DNA of 41,294 bases from an uncultured Archangium sp. (GTDB lineage: Bacteria > Myxococcota > Myxococcia > Myxococcales > Myxococcaceae), in the NCBI GenBank assembly GCA_946479335.1, contig CAMLFP010000008.1, positions 1-41,294 on the forward strand. The letters are read 5' to 3'. A model generated the notes under the pieces. The model saw only the letters and a list, made by a program, of their open reading frames with translations. It was not told the DNA's origin and did not search any database. Shown one piece after another: positions 33,602 to 41,294 of the stretch. The position numbers and the translations under genes are program-made. Positions within the stretch are counted from its first letter, which is position 1. The number at the start of each line of letters is the position of its first letter.

Positions 33602-34467
33602 CGCGAACCTCCGAGGTCGAAGGGCACCGTGGCGCTGACGAATGCGCCGCCCTGCATGGGCGCCACCGAGACGGCGGGCGCATCCTTCGGGCCACCGACG
33701 ATGAGCATCACCACCGCGGTCGCCACGCCCGCGGCCGCGACTCCGGTCATCACGTAGCCGATGGTCTGCTCCGTCTTGCCCGCGTCACGGTAGTTGAGTG
33801 CCTGTTCGGCGGGCGCGGTGCCGTTCACCAACGCGGTGTGCTTGGCGCTCGCGTCGACCAGCAGGCCGACCGCGGCGCCGCCCGCCGCGAGCCCGACCAC
33901 CCCGGGGATGATGGAAAGCACACGCGCCGAGGGCCCCGTCGACTCCGGCTTCGGCTGCTCCACCAACGGCGGCGGCTGGTTGCGGAGCCGCTCTTCTTCT
34001 TCCTGCTTCTTGAGCGCCAGCTGCCGCTCGGCTTCCTCGCGCGCCTTCTGCTGCTCTTCGAAGAGGCGCTTCTCCTCTTCTTTCTTCTGCGCCTCGAGCT
34101 GCGGAGCGAGCATCAACCGCACGTTGGCGCGCGCCTTCTCCGCGACGGCCTGCACCTTGGGCGAGACTTCCACCGGCAGCTTCGCCTCGAGGTCGACCGA
34201 GAAGCCCTCTTTGAACGCGGTCAGCGCCTTCTCTTCGCGGCCCATGTCGGCCAGCACCACGCCCTCGAGGAGCGCGATCTTCGCGTCGTCGTCGGGCCCG
34301 CCCGACTTCGCCTTCGCCGACTTGAGCTGCTTGAGCGCCTTCTCGTATTCGAGGTTCTCGTACAGCGTGATGGCGGTGTTCAGGTACTTCTTCACCTGCG
34401 CGCTTTGCGCGAAGGCAGGCAGCGCGGACAGCGCGAAGACGAGCGCAAGGACTCTCAAAGCGTTCAC
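33598..34467 (-). CDS. TPR/coiled-coil membrane protein
   Basis: This 289-aa protein has a signal peptide (ending near LPAFAQ), TPR-like helices (YLNTAITLYENLEYEKALKQ), and a charged helix (about residues 130-163) with a Pro-rich hinge. Two hydrophobic segments follow (LSIIPGVVGLAAGGAAVGLL and IGYVMTGVAAAGVATAVVML). It starts at the GTG overlapping the kinase stop (GTGA). It may be a periplasmic/membrane partner of the kinase. No known family is recognised. Confidence 0.75.
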   Translation of the reverse strand: MNALRVLALVFALSALPAFAQSAQVKKYLNTAITLYENLEYEKALKQLKSAKAKSGGPDDDAKIALLEGVVLADMGREEKALTAFKEGFSVDLEAKLPVEVSPKVQAVAEKARANVRLMLAPQLEAQKKEEEKRLFEEQQKAREEAERQLALKKQEEEERLRNQPPPLVEQPKPESTGPSARVLSIIPGVVGLAAGGAAVGLLVDASAKHTALVNGTAPAEQALNYRDAGKTEQTIGYVMTGVAAAGVATAVVMLIVGGPKDAPAVSVAPMQGGAFVSATVPFDLGGSR

Positions 34468-36014
34468 TCCTTCAGGTTGTGCTTCACGACGTTCTCGCCG
34501 GGCTTGATGACCACGTCGAGCGTCACGTTCTTGCCCAGCTGCTGGTTCACCAGCACCAGCTTGTGGTGGCCCACCGGCACCGAGAGCGGCGCCAGCGGCG
34601 TGTCGCCCAGCAGCTTGTCGTCGAGGTACACCGTCGCGTACGGGCGGATCCGGAGCTCGAGCTTGCCCATGCGCACCGGCGCCGGCTTCACCTCGGCCAC
34701 GCCGGCGTCGACCGTCGGCTCCGGCGCGCCCGCGTCTTCTTCTTCGAGGGGCGGCGTCGCGCTCCCCGCGTCGACCTCAACCACCGGCGGAGGCGTCACC
34801 ACGCCGGCGTCGATGGTCACCACGGGCTTCGGCGGCTCGGGCGGGGGAGGGCGCGTCGCGACGTAGGCCAGCCCGCCCCCGAAGAGCAGCACCAGACCGA
34901 TGCCCACGCCGATCATCAGCCCGGAGCGCCGGGGCGCGGGTGACGCCTCCGAGGGCACCTGGCGCAGCGCGGTCGCGGAGAGCCCGGGGTCGGTGCGGCG
35001 CGGGTCGTTGTTCACGCCGCTGATGGAGGTCTGCTCCAGCATCGGGTCAGACAGCGCGCGGCCCTCGGCCACGGTGGCGATGTCATCTTGCGCCACGAGC
35101 TTCTCGACGAGCAGCGCGACGTCGCGCGTACCGACCCCGCGGCCGGTCGACACGATGAAGTCATCGAGCGCCGCCTGCAGCTCGTGGCAGTTCGCGAAGC
35201 GCTTCGTGCGGTCCTTCTCCAGGCAGGTGAGGACGATCTTCTCGAGCGCGGGCGGGCAGTCGGGCCTGAAGACCGTCGGCCGCTCGAGCGGCGTCTGGCT
35301 CATCAGCGCCTGGATGATGCTCACCTCGCTGGTGGCGTCGAACGGCATGCCGCCGGTGATGAGCTCGTAGAGCACGATGCCCAGCGCGAAGACGTCGGCG
35401 CGGCGATCGAGCGGCTCGCGCGCGAGCTGCTCCGGCGGCATGTACGCCAGCTTGCCCTTGATCATCCCCGACTTGGTGAGGTGCGGTTGGTTCGACGCCT
35501 TGGCGATGCCGAAGTCGACCACCTTCACCGAGCCCGAGCGGCTCACGAGGATGTTGTCGGGGCTGATGTCGCGGTGCACGAGGTTGAGCAGCTGGCCGTG
35601 CTCGTCCTTCAGCTCGTGCGCGTAGTGCAGGCCCTCGGCGGCGAGCGCGATGAGGCGCGCGGCGACGGCCAGGTCGATGGTCCCCCCGTTGGCCCGCGCC
35701 AGCTGGTTGAGCGTGCGCAGGTTCGGCCCGTCGATGAACTCCATCGCCAGGTAATACTGACCGTCGGCCTGACCGAAGTCGAAGATCTGCACCAGGTTGG
35801 GGTGGTTCATCTCCGCGGCGAGGCGGGCTTCCCCGAGGAACATCTCCACGAAGCGCGGGTCGTCGTTGAAGTGCGGGAGGATGCGTTTGACGACGCACTT
35901 CTTCGCGAAGCCCATCGGCCCATCGGCGCGCGCGAGGAAGACCTCCGCCATGCCTCCGGTCGCGAGCTTCTTGAGCAGCTGGTACTTGCCGAGCGTTTGC
36001 ACGTGAAGGTTCAC
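34464..36014 (-). CDS. Ser/Thr protein kinase with TM helix and PEGA domain
   Basis: This 516-aa protein has an N-terminal Hanks-type kinase (about residues 11-275): glycine loop ATGGMAEVF, catalytic Lys in CVVKRIL, HRDISPDN, DFGIAK and MPPEQ. HRDIS has Ser where HRDLK has Lys, as in many myxobacterial kinases. A TM helix (SGLMIGVGIGLVLLFGGGLA, about 358-377) leads to a Pro-rich linker and a PEGA-type domain (KLELRIRPYATVYLDDKLLG). The GTG start lies only 31 bases after the cspA terminator. It heads a four-gene operon. Confidence 0.92.
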   Translation of the reverse strand: MNLHVQTLGKYQLLKKLATGGMAEVFLARADGPMGFAKKCVVKRILPHFNDDPRFVEMFLGEARLAAEMNHPNLVQIFDFGQADGQYYLAMEFIDGPNLRTLNQLARANGGTIDLAVAARLIALAAEGLHYAHELKDEHGQLLNLVHRDISPDNILVSRSGSVKVVDFGIAKASNQPHLTKSGMIKGKLAYMPPEQLAREPLDRRADVFALGIVLYELITGGMPFDATSEVSIIQALMSQTPLERPTVFRPDCPPALEKIVLTCLEKDRTKRFANCHELQAALDDFIVSTGRGVGTRDVALLVEKLVAQDDIATVAEGRALSDPMLEQTSISGVNNDPRRTDPGLSATALRQVPSEASPAPRRSGLMIGVGIGLVLLFGGGLAYVATRPPPPEPPKPVVTIDAGVVTPPPVVEVDAGSATPPLEEEDAGAPEPTVDAGVAEVKPAPVRMGKLELRIRPYATVYLDDKLLGDTPLAPLSVPVGHHKLVLVNQQLGKNVTLDVVIKPGENVVKHNLKE

Positions 36015-36045
36015 ACCTCACCACACGATGCACCCGCCCCAAAGA

Positions 36046-36077
36046 ACAAGAGCCCGGTCCCCCGACCGAGCTCTTGT
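36046..36077 (-). terminator. rho-independent terminator of the cold-shock gene
   Basis: A 14-bp stem with one mismatch (ACAAGAGCCCGGTC paired with GACCGAGCTCTTGT) and a four-base loop is followed on the minus strand by TTCTTTG. It lies 27 bases after the cspA-type stop codon. Confidence 0.85.
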
Positions 36078-36104
36078 GGGAGCTTCATTCTGTTGTGTGG
36101 TTCT

Positions 36105-36308
36105 TCAGGCTGCCTTGACGTTCTGCGCCTGCAGGCCTTTCGGGCCCTTCGTCAGGTCGAACGTCACCTTCTGCCCTTCGGCGAGCGTCCGGAACCCATC
36201 CATCTGGATCGACGTGTGGTGACAGAAGACATCTTCACCTCCGCCGTCCTGCACGATGAACCCGAAGCCCTTCGAATCGTTGAACCACTTCACGGTACCA
36301 GTAGCCAT
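36105..36308 (-). CDS. CspA-family cold-shock protein
   Basis: This 67-aa protein is a complete cold-shock domain with RNP1 KGFGFI and RNP2 DVFCHHTSI. Such proteins bind single-stranded RNA and DNA and melt RNA structure. It has its own terminator downstream and a structured leader upstream. The family often has several copies per genome, so a specific csp name is not assigned. Confidence 0.96.
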   Translation of the reverse strand: MATGTVKWFNDSKGFGFIVQDGGGEDVFCHHTSIQMDGFRTLAEGQKVTFDLTKGPKGLQAQNVKAA

Positions 36309-36332
36309 GCTTCACTCTTTCTTGCTTTGCGT

Positions 36333-36359
36333 TCTCGAACGGAAAATCACCGTTCGAGA
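36333..36359 (-). promoter_or_regulatory. hairpin in the cold-shock gene leader
   Basis: A perfect 10-bp inverted repeat (TCTCGAACGG/CCGTTCGAGA) with a 7-base A/T-rich loop lies 25-51 bases upstream of the cold-shock ATG. It is in the expected 5' untranslated region and might control translation or RNA stability with temperature. Confidence 0.5.
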
Positions 36360-36422
36360 CCCCCCGCACTTCCAGGCCGGAAGGCGCCTCAAGATCTAGC
36401 GAAGTGGTTTCAGCAAACACAA

Positions 36423-36453
36423 TGACCCCCATGCATTTCTGCGATGGGGGTCA
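36423..36453 (-). terminator. terminator of the sucA-sucB operon
   Basis: A perfect 10-bp stem (TGACCCCCAT/ATGGGGGTCA) with an 11-base loop begins 24 bases after the sucB stop and is followed on the minus strand by TTGTGTTTG, a U-rich tail. Confidence 0.8.
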
Positions 36454-36476
36454 CTGGCACGTGACGGACAGTGTCA

Positions 36477-37682
36477 TCAAATCTCGAGCAGCATCCGCTC
36501 CGGCGCCTCGAGCACGTCCTTGATGCGCACGAGGAACTGCACCGCTTCGCGGCCGTCGATGAGGCGGTGGTCGTACGAGAGCGCGAGGTACATCATCGGG
36601 CGCGCGACGATCTCGCCGTTGCGCACCACCGGGCGCTCCTGGATGTTGTGCATCCCGAGGATGCCGGTCTGCGGCGGGTTCAAGATGGGCGTCGACAACA
36701 TCGAGCCGAAGATGCCGCCGTTGCTGATGGTGAAGGTGCCGCCCTGCAGGTCGGCCAGCGTCAGCTTGTCGTTCTTCGCCTTCTGGCCGAACTCGCCGAT
36801 GACCTTCTCGAGCTCCGCCATCGACTTCTGATCAGCGTCGCGGATGACCGGCGTCACCAGCCCGCGGCTGCCCGACACCGCCACGCTCACGTCGTAGTAG
36901 TGGTGGAAGACCACCTCTTCACCGTCGAGCGAAGCGTTCACCGCGGGGAAGGTCTTGAGCGCTTCGACCGCCGCCTTCACGAAGAAGCTCATGAAGCCCA
37001 GCTTCACGCCGTGCTTCTTCTCGAACTTCTCGCCGTACTCCTTGCGCAGGCGCATGGTGTTCGTGAGGTCGACCTCGTTGAACGTGGTGAGGATGGCGGC
37101 CTGGCTCTGCGCCTGCAGCAGGCGCTCGGCGACGCGCTTGCGCAGCGGCGTCATCTTCACGCGCTCCTCGCCGCGCGGGCCGGTGGGCACGTTGAGCGGG
37201 GTGGAGGCCGGCGCCTGCGCCTTCGCGCCACCGTCGGCGGCCTTGAGCACGTCTTCCTTCAGCACGCGGCCCTGCACGCCGGAGCCCTGCACGGTCGCGA
37301 GGTTGATGCCCTTGTCGGCGGCGGCAGCGCGGGCCACCGGCGTCGCGAAGGTCTCGTTGCTCGGCGCAGCGGCAGCGGCGGGCGCAGCAGCGGCGGGCGC
37401 AGCGTCAGCCTTCGCGGCGGGCGCGGGCGCTGCGGCGGTCTTCGACGAATCGATGGCGCCGATGACGTCGCCGATCTTCACCTTGTCACCGGGCTTCACG
37501 GTCAGCGCCGTGATCACGCCCGCCGACGCGGCCTGCACGTCGATGGTGACCTTGTCGGTCTCAAGCACCGCGATGGGCTCGTCGACGGCCACGCCGTCTC
37601 CGACCTTCTTGTGGAAGCTGCCCACGATCGCTTCGGTGATCGATTCGCCCAACGCCGGGATCTTGATCTCTACAGAGGACAT
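36477..37682 (-). CDS. sucB: 2-oxoglutarate dehydrogenase E2 (dihydrolipoyl succinyltransferase)
   Basis: This 401-aa protein has a lipoyl domain with Lys44 in ETDKVTID, an Ala/Pro-rich linker, a small E1/E3-binding domain (about residues 110-150, [19 protein letters not shown]) and the acyltransferase core with the catalytic His in [13 protein letters not shown]. It passes the succinyl group to CoA in the TCA cycle. It lies 12 bases downstream of sucA. Confidence 0.96.
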   Translation of the reverse strand: MSSVEIKIPALGESITEAIVGSFHKKVGDGVAVDEPIAVLETDKVTIDVQAASAGVITALTVKPGDKVKIGDVIGAIDSSKTAAAPAPAAKADAAPAAAAPAAAAAPSNETFATPVARAAAADKGINLATVQGSGVQGRVLKEDVLKAADGGAKAQAPASTPLNVPTGPRGEERVKMTPLRKRVAERLLQAQSQAAILTTFNEVDLTNTMRLRKEYGEKFEKKHGVKLGFMSFFVKAAVEALKTFPAVNASLDGEEVVFHHYYDVSVAVSGSRGLVTPVIRDADQKSMAELEKVIGEFGQKAKNDKLTLADLQGGTFTISNGGIFGSMLSTPILNPPQTGILGMHNIQERPVVRNGEIVARPMMYLALSYDHRLIDGREAVQFLVRIKDVLEAPERMLLEI

Positions 37683-37694
37683 GTTCGCTTTCTC

Positions 37695-40493
37695 TTAACT
37701 CAGGGCTTCGTCGACCAGCAGCTTTTGCTCGTACTGGTGGGTGGAGAGGAATCCTGTCGCCGGGCTCGCGCTCTCGGGGCGGCCGACGTACTTGAGCTTG
37801 AAGTTGCCGTCGATGAGCTCCATCAGCGGCTCGTGCATGTAGCGCCACGCGCCGGCGTTCTTCGGCTCCTCCTGCACCCAGAAGATCTCCTTCGCGGCCT
37901 TGAAGCGCTTGAGCTGCGCGGTGAGCTCTTCGGCGGGCAGCGGGTAGAGCTGCTCGACGCGCACGATGGCGATGTCGCTCTTCTTCGCCGCGTCACGCGC
38001 CTTCACGAGATCGAAGTACACCTTGCCGCTGCACAGCAGCACGCGCGTGACCTTCTTCGCGTCGACCGACTCGTCGCCGATGACCTTCTGGAAGGTGCCG
38101 GTCGAGAGGTCCTTCCACGGGGAGCTCGCCTCCGGCATGCGCAGCAGCGACTTGGGCGTCATCACCACCAGCGGCTTGCGGATGGGCCGCACCGCCTGGC
38201 GACGCAGCAGGTGGAAGATCTGCGCGGCGTTGGTCGGGTACGCGACCTGGATGTTGTCTTCCGCCGCCAGCACCAGGAAGCGCTCGAGGCGCGCCGAGGA
38301 GTGCTCCGGGCCCGCGCCCTCGTAGCCGTGGGGCAGCAGCAGCGTGAGGCCGCTCATGCGCTTCCACTTGTCTTCGGAGGCCGCGAGGAACTGGTCGATC
38401 ATCACCTGCGCGTTGTTGGCGAAGTCGCCGAACTGCGCCTCCCACGCGACCAGCGCGTCGGGGAAGTCGAGCGAGTAGCCGTACTCGAAGGCCATGCACG
38501 CCATCTCCGAGAGCGGCGAGTTCACGATGAGCGCCGCGCCCTTCTTGATCTCGTCGAGCGGGAAGTACGTCTTGTCGCTCTTCTGATCGTGCAGCACCGC
38601 CTGGCGGTGCGCGAAGGTGCCGCGCTCGGTGTCTTGCCCGGTGACGCGCACCCGGAAGCCCTCGGTGATCAGCGTCGCGTAGGCGAGCGTCTCCGCGGTG
38701 CCCCAGTCGAGGTTCTCGGTGCCCTCGAGCATCTTCTGCCGCTTGTCGACGATGCCCTTCTGCACGTTGGGGTGCAGCGTGAAGCCCGGCGGCGTCTTCG
38801 CCAGCGGCTCCAGCAGGCCCTTCAAGGTCTTCTCGTCGACGCCGGTGACGGGCTGCGGCGTGTCTTTGTCGGCGCCGCCGGTGAACTTCTTCCACACGCC
38901 GTGGAGGTGGTCGGGGTCCTTCACCAGGCTCTGGCTGCGCGACCTGGCGATCGCGTCGTTGAAGCGCTGGCTCGACTCGTCGAAGAGCTTCTGGCTGACC
39001 TCCGCGGAGACCGCGCCCTTCTCGGCGAGCTGCTTCGCGTAGAGCTGCCGCGGCGTGGGGTGCTTGCTGATCAGCTCGTACATCTCGGGCTGCGTGAAGC
39101 GCGGCTCGTCGCCTTCGTTGTGGCCGTACTTGCGGTAGCAGACGAGGTCGATGACGACGTCGGTGTTGAAGCGCTGGCGGTACTCGGTGGCCAGCCGCAT
39201 CACGTGCACGCACGCTTCGGTGTCGTCACCGTTCACGTGGAAGATGGGGATGTCGAGGAGCTGCGCCTGCGCGGTGCAGTACAGCGGCGTGCGGCCCTGC
39301 TTCGCCTCGGTCGTGTAGCCGATCTGGTTGTTGATGATCAGGTGGATGGTGCCGCCCGTGTCGTACGCGTCGAGCCCGGAGAGGTTCAGCGTCTCCGGCA
39401 CGAGGCCCTGACCCGAGAACGCCGCGTCGCCGTGAATCACGAAGGGCACCACGGCCTTCTTCGCGTCGGCGCCGCCGCCCAGGCGGTCTTGCTTCGCGCG
39501 CACGCGGCCTTCGACCACCGGGTGCACGAAGCCGAGGTGCGACGGGTTGAAGGCCATCGTGAGGTGGATCTTCGCGCCGGTCTCCGTCGTGTAATCGTTG
39601 GAGTACCCCATGTGGTACTTCACGTCGTGACGGTTCAGGTACTGCTTGGGGTCAGCGGGGCCGGCGATCTCCGCGAAGATCTCCTCCGGCGGCTTCCCGA
39701 GGATGTTGGTCAGCACGTTCAAGCGGCCGCGGTGCGCCATGCCGAACACGACCTCCTTCACGCCCAGAGTGCCGCCGAGCTCGAGGAAGTCCTGGATCAT
39801 CGCCAGCTGCGCCTCGCCGCCCTCGGCGCTGAAGCGCTTCTGCGCCTGGAACTTGTTGTGGATCGTCGACTCGAAGGTCTCCGCGTCGGTGAGCTTCTTG
39901 AGCATCCGCAGCTGCTCGGCCTGCGTGAAGGGCGTGGTGTTCTGCGACTCCTCCATGCGGCGCATCAGCCAGCGGCGGCGCTCTGAATTGTAGATCTGCC
40001 CGAACTCCACGCCGATGTGGTGCGCGTAGGTGCGGCGCAGGCGCTCGAGCAAGGTCTTGAGCGGCAGCGTCGACGGGTCGAGCGTGTCGAGGGTCTGCAC
40101 CTGGCTCGCCTGCTCGGCGGCGGTGAAATGATCAGGCGTGGTCAGCGCGAGGTCGGCGACGTGCGGCAGCGGCTCGCGCGGCAGGCCGAGCGGGTCGAGT
40201 TGCGTCAGCAGGTGCCCACGGAGCCGGAACGCCATCACCGCCTGGTCGACCTTCGACTGCAGCGCCATGCCGGCGGCGTCGGCGGCGACCGCCACGCTGG
40301 CCCCGTTGCCGCGCTTCGGAGCGGGCAAAACGAGACCGTCGATGATCAGAGGCTTGCCTTCGCGGGCGAGCGTGCTGAAGAGTTCTCTCCAACTCGCATC
40401 GACCTGGTTCGGGTCGGCCAGAAAACGGGAGTACTGCGCTTCAATGAAATCGATGTTCGCGCCGGTGAGGAATGAGTCCGTCGGAGTAGGCAT
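37695..40493 (-). CDS. sucA: 2-oxoglutarate dehydrogenase E1
   Basis: This 932-aa protein starts SFLTGANIDFIEAQYSRFLA, the typical OGDH E1 N-terminus. The thiamine diphosphate motif is visible as HGDAAFSGQGLVPETLNL with INNQIGYTT further on. Histidines of FGMAHRGRLNVL and the NPSHLGFV segment match the family. It decarboxylates 2-oxoglutarate and succinylates the E2 lipoyl group. The ATG is preceded by AAAGAGA, and the start codon overlaps that of the divergent gene. Confidence 0.96.
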   Translation of the reverse strand: MPTPTDSFLTGANIDFIEAQYSRFLADPNQVDASWRELFSTLAREGKPLIIDGLVLPAPKRGNGASVAVAADAAGMALQSKVDQAVMAFRLRGHLLTQLDPLGLPREPLPHVADLALTTPDHFTAAEQASQVQTLDTLDPSTLPLKTLLERLRRTYAHHIGVEFGQIYNSERRRWLMRRMEESQNTTPFTQAEQLRMLKKLTDAETFESTIHNKFQAQKRFSAEGGEAQLAMIQDFLELGGTLGVKEVVFGMAHRGRLNVLTNILGKPPEEIFAEIAGPADPKQYLNRHDVKYHMGYSNDYTTETGAKIHLTMAFNPSHLGFVHPVVEGRVRAKQDRLGGGADAKKAVVPFVIHGDAAFSGQGLVPETLNLSGLDAYDTGGTIHLIINNQIGYTTEAKQGRTPLYCTAQAQLLDIPIFHVNGDDTEACVHVMRLATEYRQRFNTDVVIDLVCYRKYGHNEGDEPRFTQPEMYELISKHPTPRQLYAKQLAEKGAVSAEVSQKLFDESSQRFNDAIARSRSQSLVKDPDHLHGVWKKFTGGADKDTPQPVTGVDEKTLKGLLEPLAKTPPGFTLHPNVQKGIVDKRQKMLEGTENLDWGTAETLAYATLITEGFRVRVTGQDTERGTFAHRQAVLHDQKSDKTYFPLDEIKKGAALIVNSPLSEMACMAFEYGYSLDFPDALVAWEAQFGDFANNAQVMIDQFLAASEDKWKRMSGLTLLLPHGYEGAGPEHSSARLERFLVLAAEDNIQVAYPTNAAQIFHLLRRQAVRPIRKPLVVMTPKSLLRMPEASSPWKDLSTGTFQKVIGDESVDAKKVTRVLLCSGKVYFDLVKARDAAKKSDIAIVRVEQLYPLPAEELTAQLKRFKAAKEIFWVQEEPKNAGAWRYMHEPLMELIDGNFKLKYVGRPESASPATGFLSTHQYEQKLLVDEALS

Positions 40494-41294
40494 GCGGGGT
40501 TCTCTTTATGCGGCTGCAAGGCTGCGCGCGACGTTTCGTTGCGTGGCCCTGTCAGTCTGCCTGATGGGGCTTCATGCGCTCGCTGACGGAGAGCTGCCCC
40601 CACCTCCGCCGCCGCCGCAGACCGACCAGTTGCCGCCGCCGCCTCCGCCCCCTGACACCGAGAAAAAGGGCCTCGTGGTGCCCGACTTCAAGGGCGGCGG
40701 GTTCCTCTTCAGCATCCAGTACGGCTACGCGGTGTGGGACCCCAACACCGCGCGCATCGGCCAGTCGACGGAGGCGTCGGACCCCGGGAGCATGGCGCGC
40801 ATCAACACGCACCTGAAGAGCAAGCCGGCGCACGCGCTGACGCTCGGCCTCGCGTACAACATCCTCGGGCACGTCAGCATCGGCGCTGACATCACCGCGT
40901 CGGGGTGGGATGTGTTCAGCCCCGGCCGCGGAGGCGGTGGCGCGGTGGTGGGCAAGATCGCGTGGCACCCGCTGCAGGCGGTGTTCGCGGCGATGAAGGA
41001 AGACCGCAAGTTCGGCTTCGACTTCAACACCTTCTTCGGCGTCGGCTACGGCATCTGCGGCTTCGGCAGCGGCGCCGACAACGACAAGCGCGGCATGGAC
41101 GGGCTGCTCTTCGAGTGGGGCCTCAACGCCGACTACTTCCTCGCGCGGTACTTCGCGATCGGCATCTACGTGAAGGGCATCTTCACCAGCTGGGACAAGT
41201 ACTACATCGACTTCGAGAACCGCGCGGACCCCGGCAACACCATCACCTTGCACCCGGTCTCCGGCGGCGCCATCTGGAGCTTCGGCCTCACGCT
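40492..41294 (+). CDS. outer-membrane-type protein with polyproline segment, partial
   Basis: The frame from ATG 40492 is open to the right edge, so the C-terminus is missing. A signal peptide (RATFRCVALSVCLMGLHALA before a likely cut) is followed by polyproline runs (ELPPPPPPPQTDQLPPPPPPP). The rest alternates aromatic and small residues like beta strands (GFLFSIQYGYAVW, FGFDFNTFFGVGYGICGFGS, YFAIGIYVKGIFTSW), typical of outer-membrane beta-barrels. A GTG at 40543 is an alternative start but would give a signal peptide without a positive N-region. No family is recognised. It is divergent from sucA with overlapping start codons (CATG). Confidence 0.68.
   Translation, partial: MRGSLYAAARLRATFRCVALSVCLMGLHALADGELPPPPPPPQTDQLPPPPPPPDTEKKGLVVPDFKGGGFLFSIQYGYAVWDPNTARIGQSTEASDPGSMARINTHLKSKPAHALTLGLAYNILGHVSIGADITASGWDVFSPGRGGGGAVVGKIAWHPLQAVFAAMKEDRKFGFDFNTFFGVGYGICGFGSGADNDKRGMDGLLFEWGLNADYFLARYFAIGIYVKGIFTSWDKYYIDFENRADPGNTITLHPVSGGAIWSFGLT

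Noticed and set aside
36471..39986. Long open frame of 1171 codons on the plus strand across sucB and sucA
   Set aside because: It is antisense to two certain enzyme genes and made of Arg/Leu/His/Val-rich low-complexity sequence, the usual mirror frame of high-GC coding DNA.

Overview
This is high-GC DNA that most resembles a member of the Myxococcota. The evidence is a near-textbook mglB-mglA pair (a polarity GTPase and its roadblock partner), an AgmX/PglI-type TonB-like protein with giant TPR partners, a Ser/Thr kinase with a PEGA tail, a lipoprotein carrying a TGGG-repeat linker, and many GTGA and TGATG stop/start overlaps. No species can be named from the sequence alone.

Layout. (1) 1-4486: the DISARM anti-phage core drmA (5' end cut by the window edge), drmB and drmC, with overlapping stop/start codons. 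A 430-base gene-poor stretch follows, with a strong hairpin, ending at tRNA-Asn(GUU) on the minus strand. (2) 5038-11295: an HD hydrolase and an RsmB-type m5C methyltransferase; a two-TM protein on the minus strand; then a plus-strand run of ldcA, a serine hydrolase, mpl and a TlpA-like lipoprotein that looks like a murein-recycling unit. (3) 13700-11296 (minus): a coiled-coil secreted protein, an outer-membrane beta-barrel and a short polysaccharide-export (OPX) lipoprotein. (4) 24789-13830 (minus): one long coupled unit, mglB, mglA, a secreted protein, a TPR/coiled-coil protein, a 1140-aa TPR protein, a TPR lipoprotein with a TolA-like tail, a small secreted protein and a TM/TonB-like protein. 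The order recalls the gliding and sporulation machines (Glt/Nfs) of Myxococcus. (5) 28016-24942 (minus): dnaX, ybaB, recR, with dnaX split by a +1 frame change between its gamma-length part and its tau-type tail. (6) 29292-28027 (minus): a cytochrome c/copper monooxygenase-like lipoprotein, divergent from an S9 peptidase followed by a hotdog-fold protein. (7) 36014-32007 (minus): a kinase, TPR protein, TGGG lipoprotein and small-protein operon. (8) 36308-36105: a cold-shock protein with a leader hairpin and its own terminator. (9) 40493-36477: sucA-sucB of the TCA cycle with a terminator. (10) 40492 to the right edge: a partial outer-membrane-type protein with a polyproline segment, divergent from sucA.

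How the genes fit together. MglA/MglB set polarity in the cytosol. The coupled downstream genes encode inner-membrane, periplasmic and lipid-anchored parts that could form the envelope-spanning machine MglA acts on, and the adjacent barrel/OPX pair could export a polymer or be part of the same machine. Most of the rest is housekeeping: DNA replication and repair, TCA cycle and murein recycling. The DISARM genes at the left edge are the clearest accessory element and lie on the 3' side of a tRNA gene. The most unusual observations are the mglBA-Glt-like operon, the split dnaX, the short OPX plus barrel pair, and the kinase operon that begins 31 bases after a terminator.
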